Of a stretch of 64,000 nucleotides of DNA, positions 53,010 through 63,400 are shown one piece after another (positions within the stretch are counted from its first letter, which is position 1; every line of letters starts with the position of its first letter). Where the stretch lies: the NCBI GenBank assembly GCA_020638995.1, contig JACKHM010000001.1:62001-126000 (forward strand). Reading direction: 5' to 3'. Position numbers and translations under genes: made by a program. Below the pieces are notes generated by a model, which saw nothing but the letters and a program-made list of their open reading frames with translations, was not told the DNA's origin and made no database searches. Source of the stretch: Planctomycetaceae bacterium. Its GTDB lineage: Bacteria > Planctomycetota > Planctomycetia > Pirellulales > Pirellulaceae.

Positions 53010-54778
53010 ATGACAGTGACTTTGCCGACAGACGGCCACAACATTGAAGAGTCGGCATTGAAATCCAATCGCGTACTTCGCTTGTGGCCAGCAATCTCGA
53101 TTTTGTTGCTACAGCTTCTCGCGCTCGTGCTAACCGTCACACCCGCCATCAACAACGCGACGCGGTTTGGGTTTATGATGCTTGGCCCCGCTGTTTGCGT
53201 TTTGCTATTCGCTATTTGGCTGGGCTTCTTCAGCCGACTGCTTTGGCGGGAAAGACTTGCGATCCTCGCGGGAATGATTGCAGGCGGCATCTTGGCCAGT
53301 CAGGTCATCGACACGACGATGGGAGTCACCATGTGGATTTACGGCGTCCCGCTCGTCATGGTGCTGACGACCGTCACGCTTTGGATCGGGCGACGCTGGT
53401 CTCCTCCCAAGAGAACCGTCACCGTCTTGGCCGCGATTGTCGGCGGCTGGAGCGTCTTCCTGGCCGGACGGATGGACGGTTTCGACGGGAGCTACTGGCC
53501 GGAGCTCCGCTGGCGTTGGAGCGAAAGCAGCGAAATTACGTTTCGCGCGACTCAGCATCCAACGACATTGTCGGCGATGTCGAGTCAGCGGATCTCGAAG
53601 TTACTTCAGCGGATTGGCCAGGTTTTCGCGGTGCGGCGCGAAATGGCCGAGTGCTTGATACAACAATCGCGACCGACTGGAACGCGTCGCCGCCGCGCGA
53701 ACTGTGGAGAATTCCCGTGGGGCCGGCATGGTCCTCTTTTGCAGCCGTCGGTAATCGACTGTTTACTCAGGAACAACGCGGTGACAGCGAAGTTGTCGTC
53801 TGCTACGACGCCGATTCGGGCGTTGAGATTTGGCGTCATGCCGATGTAGCGAGGTTTTCGGAGGTCGTTTCGGGAGCTGGTCCGCGCGCGACGCCGACGT
53901 TTCACGATCGTCGGCTCTATACGCTTGGTGGACAGGGTTTGCTGTCCTGCCTGGATGCAAGCAGTGGCGAATTGCAATGGAATCGTGACCTTATGGAAGA
54001 GTTCGAAGCGCCTCTGCCAATGTGGGGCTTCTCTGCTTCGCCTCTTGTGATCGACGATTTGGTGATCGTGTATGTGGGAGCCTCGAATGGTCGTGGCCTT
54101 GTCGCTTTCGATCGAAAGACAGGTGAATCCGAGTGGCAAATTGCCAGTTCGGGAATGAACTACAGTTCGGCACAACTCGTCACTCTCGTGGAGCGACCTC
54201 TGATTCTTTGCGCCAGTACGGCAAAGCTCGTCGCAGTCGATCCTGCTACCGGGACGGTGGCCTGGGAATACGAGCACAGTGGGCAACGCAGTATGGCGAT
54301 CGTCCAACCACAGCAAATCAGTGCTAAGAGTGTGATCGTTCCGTTTGGGGATGGCGGAGGCGTCGCCAGGATCGACTTGCAAATGGTGGATGATGTTTGG
54401 CAGTTAACCGAGCGTTGGAGGTCGAATAACCTGAAGCCATCGTTCAATGACTTTGTGTATTACAATGGACACTTGTACGGATTTGACCAGCATATTTTTA
54501 CGTGTATTGATGCGGAGACAGGTCAGCGTCAATGGAAGCGCGGACGCTATGGATTCGGGCAAGTGATTCTGTTCGCGGAGCAGGGCTTGTTGCTGATTAC
54601 GGCGGAAAAGGGCGAGCTTGTTCTTTTGGAAGCAAACCCTAAGCAGCATACCGAGTTGACGCGGCTTGAGTCCCTGTCAGGAAAGACCTGGAATCATCCC
54701 ACCGTAGCTCGCAAACGACTTTTCGTCCGCAATGGAGCGGAAGCGATTTGCTATGACCTTTTGGTGGGTGCTGAGTGA
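53010..54778 (+). pseudogene. membrane-anchored PQQ-like propeller protein with an apparent frameshift
   Basis: Frame 1 (from ATG 53010) encodes four membrane helices and the typical lead-in GRMDGFDGSYWPELRWRWSE, but then diverges. The propeller lies in another frame, clearly from VESADLEVTSADWPGFRG on, through LDASSGELQWN and VDPATGTVAWEYE to the stop at 54778. Joining them needs a -1 shift (one base missing) near 53540-53575. Related planctomycete proteins have exactly this membrane-then-PQQ layout in one frame, about 590 aa. A sequencing error, a true mutation or programmed shifting are all possible. The 3' end overlaps the deacetylase-like start by 4 bp. Confidence 0.75.
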
Positions 54779-55796
54779 TCGAAACGAGCCAGTTACGCCG
54801 AGTCAGCACGTTCTACAGCGACACTTTTGAGCTTCCACTGCCTGCGGCTCATCGATTTCCGATGGAGAAGTACCGGCTGCTTCGCGAGCGGTTGCAGACC
54901 AGCGAGTTCCGTGAACAGCTTGAATTCCGCTTGCCGGATGCGGCGACCGATCGAGAACTCTTGTTGGTCCATACCCCTGACTATCTGGATAAGGTGAAGC
55001 AAGGCACGTTATCGCCAATCGAAGAACGGCGTATTGGCTTTCCTTGGTCACGCGGGATGGTCGAGCGATCGTGTCGATCTACGGGGGCAACACTTGGGAA
55101 CACGGGAAAAATAACTTCGGCGAAACCAAAGTAGCCATCACACTCCGTGGGATGATTAGCAGAAGATATAGCGAAGTTGTTTTTCCCGTGTTCCTTGGTG
55201 CCGCGCGAGCGGCGCTTCGAGACGGAGCGGGAGTCCATCTAGCTGGGGGCACGCACCATGCATTCTCTGATCATGGCCAGGGATTTTGTGTCTTCAACGA
55301 TGTGGCTGTTGCCATTCGCGTGCTGCAGGCCGAAAGGTTGATTCAACGCGCCATCGTCATCGACTTGGACGTTCATCAAGGGAATGGTACCGCTGCCATC
55401 TTCGCTGATGATCGCGATGTCTTTACATTCTCGATGCACGGCGAACGTAATTTTCCGTTCGCCAAATGCAATGGCGAGCTCGATATCGCCCTGCCTGACG
55501 GCACAACCGACGACCTGTATCTTGCAGCTCTCCGCGATACTCTGCATGACCGACTGCCACTCGCCACTGCCGATATAGTTTTTTATCTTGCTGGCGCTGA
55601 CCCGTATGAACACGATCGACTGGGCAAGCTGAAGCTCACAAAAACTGGATTGGCCAAGCGGGATCAGCTGGTCTTCTCGGTCTGCAAGCGTCACGAGACT
55701 CGGGTAACTGTCGTGATGGCGGGCGGTTATGCTCAGGTGGTTGACGATGTGGTGGATATTAACCTGGCAACGATACGGGCCTTGATCGAGTCTTGA
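54775..55796 (+). pseudogene. histone-deacetylase-family gene split by a MITE
   Basis: GTG start overlaps the previous stop (GTGA). The first part runs FYSDTFELPLPAAHRFPMEK to RSTGATLG, then enters the 98-bp element and stops at 55134. The second part resumes at GAARAALRDGAGVHLAGGTH and carries the catalytic motifs GGTHHAFSDHGQGF, VIDLDVHQGNG and YLAGADPYEHDRLG. Removing 101 bp (element plus one TTG) restores one frame of 306 aa (921 nt including stop). The family includes AcuC/HDAC-like deacetylases of lysine or polyamines. As it stands the gene should be inactive. Confidence 0.9.
55097..55194. mobile_element. 98-bp MITE-like insertion with 23-bp inverted repeats and TTG duplication
   Basis: Left arm 55097-55119 (begins GGAACACGGGAAAAATAAC) matches the reverse complement of 55172-55194 at 22 of 23 positions. 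The 52-bp centre has no coding potential. TTG occurs immediately outside both ends (55094-55096 and 55195-55197), as a 3-bp target duplication. Excision of element plus one TTG rebuilds the reading frame of the host gene, which fixes the boundaries independently. Confidence 0.9.
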
Positions 55797-55915
55797 GTAC
55801 CTGGATGAAGCGAGGGTGTAAAGTCAGCTTTGCCGGATCCCTTTGTTGGCAACTAATGACACGTTCGTCTATATCGAGTCGCAGTCACATGACAACGACA
55901 TTTGGCAAACGCATG

Positions 55916-55957
55916 AAAAAAGCCTCTTGCCGCAACGAGTGGCAAGAGGCTTTTTTT
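55916..55957. terminator. bidirectional intrinsic terminator
   Basis: A perfect 10-bp GC-rich stem GCCTCTTGCC (55922-55931) / GGCAAGAGGC (55941-55950) with a 9-nt loop is preceded by AAAAAA and followed by TTTTTTT. It sits between the convergent deacetylase-like and fasciclin genes and can serve both. Confidence 0.92.
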
Positions 55958-55983
55958 GATCTTGAGCTTCGGACAGAATCGTA

Positions 55984-56985
55984 TTAGCGGAAGCGACGAG
56001 CAACTCGCTTGTCGCATTTACCTTGGCAAGTCGTGGTGACGTAGTGAGTTGTGGCCGACGTAGTCGATCCGACTTTAGACGCCTGTCTAGGGGGCAGAAG
56101 TACGCTGTCAATCACATGAATGACACCATTCGATGCATCGAGATCGATCGTGACTAAGTTAGCATTATTAATCTTCGCCTGCCCGCCAGAGACGGAAATA
56201 TGAATTTCAGATCCCTCGAGCGTCTTCGCCTTCTTTGCGGCGAGAGCATCTTCCGAGTAGAGGCGACCAGACACGACGTGATGCTTCAGAATCGCAGCGA
56301 GTTTGTCCTTATTCTCGGGCTTCAGCAGCGTTTCAACGGTGCCAGCAGGCAATTTGGCGAAAGCTTCGTCCGAGGGCGCGAAGACGGTGAAGGGCCCCTT
56401 GCCGGAGAGAGCTTCGGCGAGCTCAGCGGCTTTCGCGGCGGCTAGTAGCGTCTTGAAGGCACCCGCCTTATCAGCTGTAACTACAATGTTGTCGCTGGCG
56501 GGAAGGATCACATTGTCGATGACATGGATGATGCCATTCGAACACAGGATGTCGGCTTTCATGACGTTGGCCTTGTCGACCGATACCGTGCCATCAGCGA
56601 CTGCGATATCGACTCGCTGACCGTTCAACGTCTTCGCACCTTTTAGTTCCACGACTTGTTTCGCGGCGATTTGTCCAGACACGACGTGATAGGCCAGCAC
56701 GGCTGTGAGTTGATCCTTATTCTCCGGCTTCAGCAGAGATTCGACCGTGCCCGCGGGCAACTTGGCGAAAGCCTCGTCGGTGGGGGCAAACACGGTGAAG
56801 GGACCTGAGCCTTTTAGCGTATCGACCAGGTCAGCGGCTCGAAGTGCCGCAGCGAGTGTTTTGAACGAACCTGCCTCTACGGCTGTGTCCACGATGTCTT
56901 TGTCAGCGGCCTTGACCATCGAGTTGGTGGCCAGCACGGCTACCGCGATGGAAGCTAACAGAAATTTGATTTGGCGATTCATCAT
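55984..56985 (-). CDS. secreted protein with two fasciclin (FAS1) domains
   Basis: 333 aa. Signal peptide (FLLASIAVAVLATNSMVKA) and two tandem FAS1 domains (about 30-160 and 165-295), each with GPFTVFAPTDEAFAKLPAGT-type H1 motif, YHVVSG/HHVVSG and NGIIHVIDNVILP/NGVIHVIDSVLLP. The repeats are very similar to each other, suggesting recent duplication. A basic Cys-containing tail follows (CQGKCDKRVARRFR). FAS1 proteins are secreted adhesins. AAGGA lies 4 nt before the first ATG (56985) and 7 nt before the second (56982), so either may be used. Confidence 0.93.
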   Translation of the reverse strand: MMNRQIKFLLASIAVAVLATNSMVKAADKDIVDTAVEAGSFKTLAAALRAADLVDTLKGSGPFTVFAPTDEAFAKLPAGTVESLLKPENKDQLTAVLAYHVVSGQIAAKQVVELKGAKTLNGQRVDIAVADGTVSVDKANVMKADILCSNGIIHVIDNVILPASDNIVVTADKAGAFKTLLAAAKAAELAEALSGKGPFTVFAPSDEAFAKLPAGTVETLLKPENKDKLAAILKHHVVSGRLYSEDALAAKKAKTLEGSEIHISVSGGQAKINNANLVTIDLDASNGVIHVIDSVLLPPRQASKVGSTTSATTHYVTTTCQGKCDKRVARRFR

Positions 56986-57156
56986 TGATTCCTTGAGTGA
57001 TTGTGAGTTGTTGACTCGTTAGTTGTTCACACCGGAGAGGAATTGCCAGTGGCCACTGCGTTTCCTGACATGCAAGTACCTTAGCGCCGCGAACATGAGT
57101 GACAACCTCGGCGAAGAAAGATTCCGGCTAATGTGAAACGGAGCAGCCCGCAGAGG

Positions 57157-57378
57157 TCAACCGCCCAGATTTGCTCGCCCGACGACAAGTTTGTGTCCGG
57201 CCGAATGGACGATCTGTGGCAGATACGTCAGAGCGTTGTCGGCAAAACTGTTGCCGATTGTTAGCAGTCGCACAGTCTTCTGATCGGCCCGAACGTGGGA
57301 ACCAGCAAGGACCGGAAGCAGCGTGATCGCGAGCGCAATCAGCACGTTCAGACGACGACTTTCAGGGCGACGTTTCAT
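57157..57378 (-). pseudogene. N-terminal stump of an SGNH/DUF4886-type secreted hydrolase
   Basis: From ATG 57378: signal peptide (VLIALAITLLPVLAGSHVRA) then VRLLTIGNSFADNALTYLPQ and LVVGRANLGG followed directly by TGA. Related proteins have the catalytic serine in the GNSFS/A region and run 250 residues or more. Here about 45 mature residues remain, and downstream bases in the same frame do not resume the family. It overlaps the end of the sialidase-like gene by 17 bp and would be the last gene of that operon. Confidence 0.6.
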
Positions 57379-58993
57379 GGTGTGGTCTCTCAAAGGACTC
57401 GGACGGGGCCGGGAGTTCCGATACTAATACCGCGGTGTCAGGAGCCTTGCCGGAATAGAAAGAAACATAGTGCCTGTCCCCGATCACCGTGGCGTTTGCG
57501 TTGCCCGAATCAAATGTAACCTTGCTACCAATCGCGACTGCCTCGGATGCGGGCCAGTTGAGCGGATGGTCAAAGATGTCTTTCGGATCGACGACTCGGC
57601 GGCGGAGGATGCCTCGGCCACGTTCATAATAATAGTTGCTCAGCAAACCGGTTTCGGGATCGAGGATCAGGCTGGGTGTGGACGCCAGGACGTCGCCGAT
57701 GTTGGTTTGCTTGCGCGTCCAGGTTGCGCCGTAGTCCGTCGAGACCATCTGGAATTGAGCAGGTCCGCCTTCCGTCCGTGCGACGGCAAAAATCCTGCCA
57801 TCACCGAGGTAGACAGCGGCGGGCTCGGTCGGCCAGTCCGTTTTCGTCAGCCCGGACTCGATGGTTGTCTGCGTCCAGGTGGCGCCGTCGTCGGTGCTGG
57901 TCATCATGCCCCACGCGTGAACGGGCTCGTCGTTGTATTTTCCGGCAAACCACAGAGCCATGAGTCCCACATCGGGGACCGTAAAGACATCGGTGATCTG
58001 CATGGGTTGTACGGCGAGTTCTGGCGTCGCCACGAGCTTGAACGTCACCCCGTCGGTGGTGCGGTAGAGATCGTGGTTCCAGTCCTTTCCGATGCGGCGG
58101 ACCCAGAGGAGCATCGCCCCTGTCGAGTCCAGTCCTTTCCCAACGGTAACCTCGCCATAACCAGGCGTGTCGGCGACGACGGTTTCCTCCGTCCACGTTT
58201 TGCCGCCATCCGTGGAAGTGCGAGCGTAAACGGCGCGAGCGTCCTCACCGATCGAATGTGCCGAGCCTCGACTGTAAGTACAGACCAGCGTTTCGCCGAT
58301 TGCCTGGATCATTGGCCATGAGTTGTAGCCGCTCCCATCCTTGACGACGCGCGGCTCCGCAGGGTCGGCAAACAGAGGCGTGACCTTAACGACGGCCAGA
58401 CCAGTCGGACGGGTAAAGGTGTCGCCAGGCAGGCCAGGCTCCCGCTGAATCCGCACCCACAGGGGAGCATTCGGAACGACTTCGTACCACGTCTCCAGAA
58501 CGATGGTCCGCGACTGAAGTGGTTCAGTGGGAAGTGCAGTCCGCACGGGCTTGCCCAGTGCATATCTATCCGTGAACGGGACACCGTCCACCAACTGCGA
58601 CAGATGGACTCTATAGACATCCTCAAACTCGGAACTCGTCCCCTTGTCCGTTGTCGTAACCACGATCTCAACCCTGACCGCAACGCAATCGCCTGGCAGG
58701 CCGTTGACGATACCGGCGACAGACTGGCCCGTCGTGCCACCAGATAGCGACCACACAGGTATATGCGTGGATCCGCTCGACATAAGCAAGAGCGAAGGGT
58801 TGCCCGTCGCGATCGACAGGTCGTTCGCAGTCAGGTAGAGCGGCGACGACTCGCGTCTGTCGGGAATCTGCTGCTCACCTCCTAGCGTTCCATCCCGGTT
58901 TCCAGCACGAGTGGTTTCCGTGTCCGCGCCTGCTGTGACCGCGATGGACATCGTGGCCAGTACGAGGACGAATAAGCCTCTCACAATCTTCAT
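57362..58993 (-). CDS. secreted sialidase-like (BNR/Asp-box) protein
   Basis: 543 aa from ATG 58993. Signal peptide (GLFVLVLATMSIAVTAGA). An N-terminal beta domain of about 190 residues is followed by a propeller with three clear Asp boxes (STDGGKTWTE, STDDGATWTQ, STDYGATWTR). The arginine-triad motif YRIP of true sialidases is not seen, so binding or another glycosidase activity is possible. It lies 64 bp downstream of the DUF1501 gene in the same direction. Confidence 0.8.
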   Translation of the reverse strand: MKIVRGLFVLVLATMSIAVTAGADTETTRAGNRDGTLGGEQQIPDRRESSPLYLTANDLSIATGNPSLLLMSSGSTHIPVWSLSGGTTGQSVAGIVNGLPGDCVAVRVEIVVTTTDKGTSSEFEDVYRVHLSQLVDGVPFTDRYALGKPVRTALPTEPLQSRTIVLETWYEVVPNAPLWVRIQREPGLPGDTFTRPTGLAVVKVTPLFADPAEPRVVKDGSGYNSWPMIQAIGETLVCTYSRGSAHSIGEDARAVYARTSTDGGKTWTEETVVADTPGYGEVTVGKGLDSTGAMLLWVRRIGKDWNHDLYRTTDGVTFKLVATPELAVQPMQITDVFTVPDVGLMALWFAGKYNDEPVHAWGMMTSTDDGATWTQTTIESGLTKTDWPTEPAAVYLGDGRIFAVARTEGGPAQFQMVSTDYGATWTRKQTNIGDVLASTPSLILDPETGLLSNYYYERGRGILRRRVVDPKDIFDHPLNWPASEAVAIGSKVTFDSGNANATVIGDRHYVSFYSGKAPDTAVLVSELPAPSESFERPHHETSP

Positions 58994-59057
58994 GTTCTTC
59001 TTTCGTCTCGTTCTCGCCAACGGCTCCAGAAATCAACCTGAAGGGCGGACTCCAACG

Positions 59058-60461
59058 CTATATGCCGGACACAAGCTCCGCATTCACGTGCCCTTCGTTG
59101 AGATCAACCCGTTCGGGCCGGCCCTTGTGCATGTAAACGACTTTCGTGTGATCCAGCCCGAGCAACGCCAGCGTCGTGGCGTGGATGTCGTGTACATGCA
59201 TCCTGTCTTCGACCGCGTACAGACCAAGATCATCCGTCGCGCCGATCGTCCGGCCGCCTTTGACGCCACCGCCAGCCATCCACATGGTGAACCCCGTCGG
59301 ATTGTGGTCGCGACCGTCGCCTTTTTCGCTCATGGGTGTGCGGCCAAATTCGCCACCCCAGATGACGAGGGTCTCGTCCAGCAATCCTCGCGACTTGAGG
59401 TCGGCGAGCAGTCCGGCGATGGGCTGATCCACCGCACGACAGAGAGCGGGGTGTTTGGTCTCGATGCCCGAGTGGCTGTCCCACTTGCTACCCGCGCCGC
59501 TGTAGAGTTGTACGAAGCGCACACCGCTTTCGACAAGCCGCCGGGCGAGCAGGCAGTTGCGGCCGAACGTCGCGGTGGGTTCTTTATCCAGTCCGTAGAG
59601 TTTTCGAGTCGCCTCGGTTTCGTGGCTCAGATCGACTGCGCCGGGAGCTTCGGCCTGCATCTTGTAGGCCAGTTCGTAACTACGGATGCGGGCTTCCAGC
59701 TCAGTGTTACTTTCGCGACCGGTGTTGAAGTCGTGGTTGAGTGCGCCAAGCATGTCGAGCTTGTCGCGCTGACGCTGGCGATCGACGCCTTTTGGGTTGT
59801 CGAGGAACTTGACGGGCGTGCCGTCGGACTTGAATTCGATTCCCTGATACGCGGCAGGCATGAAGCCGCTGCCCCAGTTGCGGACGCCGTTCACCACGGT
59901 CGCCCCGCTGTCTTTGATGACGACGAAGGCGGGCAGGTTCTGGTTCTCCGTACCGAGCCCATACGAAGCCCAGGTACCGAGCGACGGTCGGCCACCAAAG
60001 ATCGAGCCGGTATTCATCTGGCAGACGCCGCCAGCGTGATTGATGCCGTTGGAAACGCAGGAATGGAGCACCGCGAGATCGTCGGCGTGCTGAGCGACAT
60101 TGGGGAACCACTCGGAAATCCAGAGGCCACTTTCACCGTGCTGTCGCCATGTACGCGGGCATTCGAGGAGAGGCGATCTGGCTTCGCCCGCGGCGGTGAG
60201 GGGAGGTGTGAAGCTGTCGGGCAGGGATTGGCCGGCGAGTTTGTTGAGTAATGGCTTACGATCGAACGTGTCCAAATGGCTAGGTCCACCTTCCATGAAG
60301 AGGAAGATTACGCTCTTCGCTTTGTTCCTATGATGGGGCAACGGCACGGACGGAGCCGCACTGCTCTCAAGTGCAGCGAGTGCGATCGCGCCGAAACCGC
60401 AACCAGCCGTTTGCAGGAACTCGCGGCGGGACGCAGGGAAATCGTATCGTTGGCAGCGCAT
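59058..60461 (-). CDS. DUF1501 secreted protein
   Basis: 467 aa. Twin-arginine-like leader SRREFLQTAGCGFGAIALAA, then FLFMEGGPSHLDTFDRKP, CPRTWRQHGESG, GVRFVQLYSGAG, WDSHSGIETKH, TLVIWGGEFGRTPMSEKGDG and GRDHNPTGFTMWMAGGGVKG. It belongs to the longer DUF1501 subtype that usually pairs with PSD1 proteins. It starts 10 bp after the stop of the PSD1 gene, which is the standard planctomycete pair. Confidence 0.93.
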   Translation of the reverse strand: MRCQRYDFPASRREFLQTAGCGFGAIALAALESSAAPSVPLPHHRNKAKSVIFLFMEGGPSHLDTFDRKPLLNKLAGQSLPDSFTPPLTAAGEARSPLLECPRTWRQHGESGLWISEWFPNVAQHADDLAVLHSCVSNGINHAGGVCQMNTGSIFGGRPSLGTWASYGLGTENQNLPAFVVIKDSGATVVNGVRNWGSGFMPAAYQGIEFKSDGTPVKFLDNPKGVDRQRQRDKLDMLGALNHDFNTGRESNTELEARIRSYELAYKMQAEAPGAVDLSHETEATRKLYGLDKEPTATFGRNCLLARRLVESGVRFVQLYSGAGSKWDSHSGIETKHPALCRAVDQPIAGLLADLKSRGLLDETLVIWGGEFGRTPMSEKGDGRDHNPTGFTMWMAGGGVKGGRTIGATDDLGLYAVEDRMHVHDIHATTLALLGLDHTKVVYMHKGRPERVDLNEGHVNAELVSGI

Positions 60462-60471
60462 GGCCTGGCCT

Positions 60472-63400
60472 TCAGTGGAGGTAGAAGAATTCGTTGGAGT
60501 TCAGCAGCGTCTGGCAGAGGTCAGTCATCGCCTGCCGCCGAGGGTCGTTCGCTTCGAAATCACCTTCGACACCGCTCCAGGTGAAGCTTGGGCTCGGCTC
60601 GTCCGTGGCACGCCAGACAACCAGGCCATCTTTCCATCTGCCCGGATCGGCGTTGAGCCGGTCGTCGGAAACGTAGCCGGACACGACACGGAGTGCCTCG
60701 ATTTCGCCGTCCCATTGGCGCGTTGTGCGACGTACGCTCTGACCGCCGAGGACAATCGGATAATCGCCCCCGCTGAGACCAGAGAGGTCGTCCATACGCA
60801 CGGTGGCGGACTGCGCAGCAGCGTCCGGCATGTCGAGGTCGCGCAGTGTGAAGATGACCTCGCGACGCGATCCGGCAACATGCACGACGAGGTGTTGTCG
60901 GCTCTTCAGCGGGAAGCGAATGTCGGACACGACGATCTGATAGCCGATGTTCCCATTCTGATCCTCGCCGACCAGTTGCATGAGGAGATTGCGTGGCTAG
61001 TACCGCGACTTCACGCCGGTGACGTCGATGCTCCAGCCGGGACTTTTCTTGTCGCCGTTCCAGCGCGTGACGAGCGTGCGAGTTTCGGCGTTCACGTCGA
61101 TGCTGTCGAGCTTCACGACGGCCTCGACGGTGAAGTCGTCGCCTTCCCGTTCGCTTGTCTGCACAACCAGTCGCTCACGCTCGCTGTTGATCCTGATCAG
61201 TCCGGGGGGAGCCTCTTTTTTCTCTGACTCGAAATCGTCACGCTGCGATTCGGTCGTGCGGATGCGATTCTTCAGGAATGCTTCCGCCGTCTCCCTTTCC
61301 CAGTCGCGGGGCGCGCGCCCCAGGACCGTCAGCCATGCGTCGTCGATGGTCTGCACGCGGGAGGCCAGTTTGCGGGCACGTGCAAGACCCCAATCGCCGT
61401 TGAGCAATTGCAGGGCCTGCGTCGGCGTGGTCGTGCTCTGTCGTTCGGACGTGCTGGCGAAACCAGCCGGCATGTCGAGGGCGAATAACAGTTCGTCCGG
61501 GCGGTTGCGTATTTTGCGAACGTAGATCGAACGCCGAACTCCATTCCCGTCAGCGGCGGGTCCGCCAACCGTCAGGTCCAGTTCACCGCTGACTGCCAGC
61601 ATCGCGTCACGCACCTGTTCGGCGTCCAGGCGGCGCGGATGGAAACGCCAGAGAAAGTTATTCGCCGGATCGACCTTTGCCGTCGTCGCATCCGGCTCGC
61701 GGCGGGCGGTCTGACAGTACGTGGCGGAGAGCATGATCTCGCGATGCAACGCCTTCAAACGCCAGCCACCGTTGAGGAACTTCGTCGTGAGGTGGTCCAG
61801 CAAGTCGGGATGCGTGGGCTGGTCACCCAGAGCTCCGAACTCGTTCGCCGAGGCCACGATGCCGCGGCCAAAGTGATACTGCCACACGCGGTTCACGATG
61901 ACGCGGGTCGTGAGCTGGTTGTCAGGACGCGTGATCCAATCGGCGAGCACCTTACGGCGACCGGTGGAAGTTTCGGTGGGCGCAATCTTCGGTAACTCCG
62001 GAGCGATGATGGTCGGAAAGCCCGGCGCGATTTCGATGCCGCCGTCTCCGGTGTCCAGCGTGTTGGGCGGAGCTTGCGGACCGGCATCCGTGGCGACAAA
62101 GGCCGCCATCAACGGCTTTGGTTTCAGGTGATCGAACTTCGCGAGTTCCGCCTGAAGCGCCGTGTATTCGGCCCTGGCCTCGTCGGTCGTGAGGTCGTTC
62201 GTCGCGTTGAACTGACCGCGTGCGAAATTCAACTGACGTTCGCAGAGCCCGGCCAGTTGCTTCTCCAGTACTTCGCGCTCGTCTGCGGGCTTGAGCGTCA
62301 TCGCCTGCAGGTCTTCGGGAAAACTCCTCCGCCACGTTTCGACGTGTTTCGCGATCGCCGGTGCGGTGAGCGCGTCGAGTCTGGCTCGGAGCTCCGCGGT
62401 AGCGGTTTCCCAATTGGCCTGTTGTTCGTCGAAGGCATTCTTCTCAGCGGGCGTGGCCAGCTTCAGGTCCTCTCGCCAATGCACCGGCGTGAAGAAGGCA
62501 CGCAGGCGGTAGTAATCCCTTTGGAGGATGGGATCGAACTTGTGGTTGTGACAACGTGCGCAACCCATGCTGAGGCCGAGGAAGACCTCGCCCGTCGTGT
62601 CGGTCATGTCCGTAAGAATCACGTCCCACTGGCCGCGCACGTCTCGCAGGTTGTATTCGTAGACCGGATGACGTAGATAGGCGGTGGCGATCAACGTATC
62701 GGAATCGTCGGGCGCGATTTCGTCGCCCGCGAGTTGCTCGCGCACGAACTGGTCATAAGGCTTGTCGTCGTTGAGCGACTTGATCACGTAGTCACGATAA
62801 CGCCACACGGTTGATCGATAAGCGTCCTGGTTGTAGCCATCGCTTTCGGCGTAACGCACCAGATCCAGCCAGTGCTGCCCCCAGCGTTCGCCATAGCGAG
62901 GGCTGTCGAGCAACTGCTCGATCAGGAGGGGCCACGCGTCAGTGCGGTCGTCGTTCACAAATGCGGCGATCTGCTCCTGTGTGGGCGGCAGGCCGTGCAG
63001 ATCGAAATACGCTCGCCTGACCAGTTCGCGGCGGTCAGCCGGTGGCGCGGGTTCCAGGCCGGCTTCATCCAGTTTGCGGGCAATGAAATGGTCGATCGGT
63101 TTTCTGGCCCAGCCAGCCCCCGATTCCGTCGGAATATCAGGATTGCGAACGGGCTGAATCGCCCACCACTGGCGATCTTCGTCGGTGATATGGTCGCTAT
63201 CGTGTCGAACGATCACCGAGTCATCACCGCCGGGCCACGGAGCGCCGAGTTCAATCCACTTCACCAGAACGGCGATATCCTTCTCTGGCAGCTTCCCTTC
63301 AGGCGGCATTTCAAGGGACTCATACCGCACCGCAGAGATCAGGGTACTTTCGTCAGGCTTGCCCGGAAAGATCGCAGCCTCACCGGATTCGCCGCCCTTG

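Noticed and set aside
58911..60251. 446-codon plus-strand frame opposite the DUF1501 gene
   Set aside because: Antisense shadow; the minus strand has all DUF1501 signatures and a Tat-like leader.
44406..60999. Genome-wide reassignment of TAG to an amino acid
   Set aside because: Well-supported genes in the window (for example those ending at 2959 and 14889) use TAG as their normal stop.
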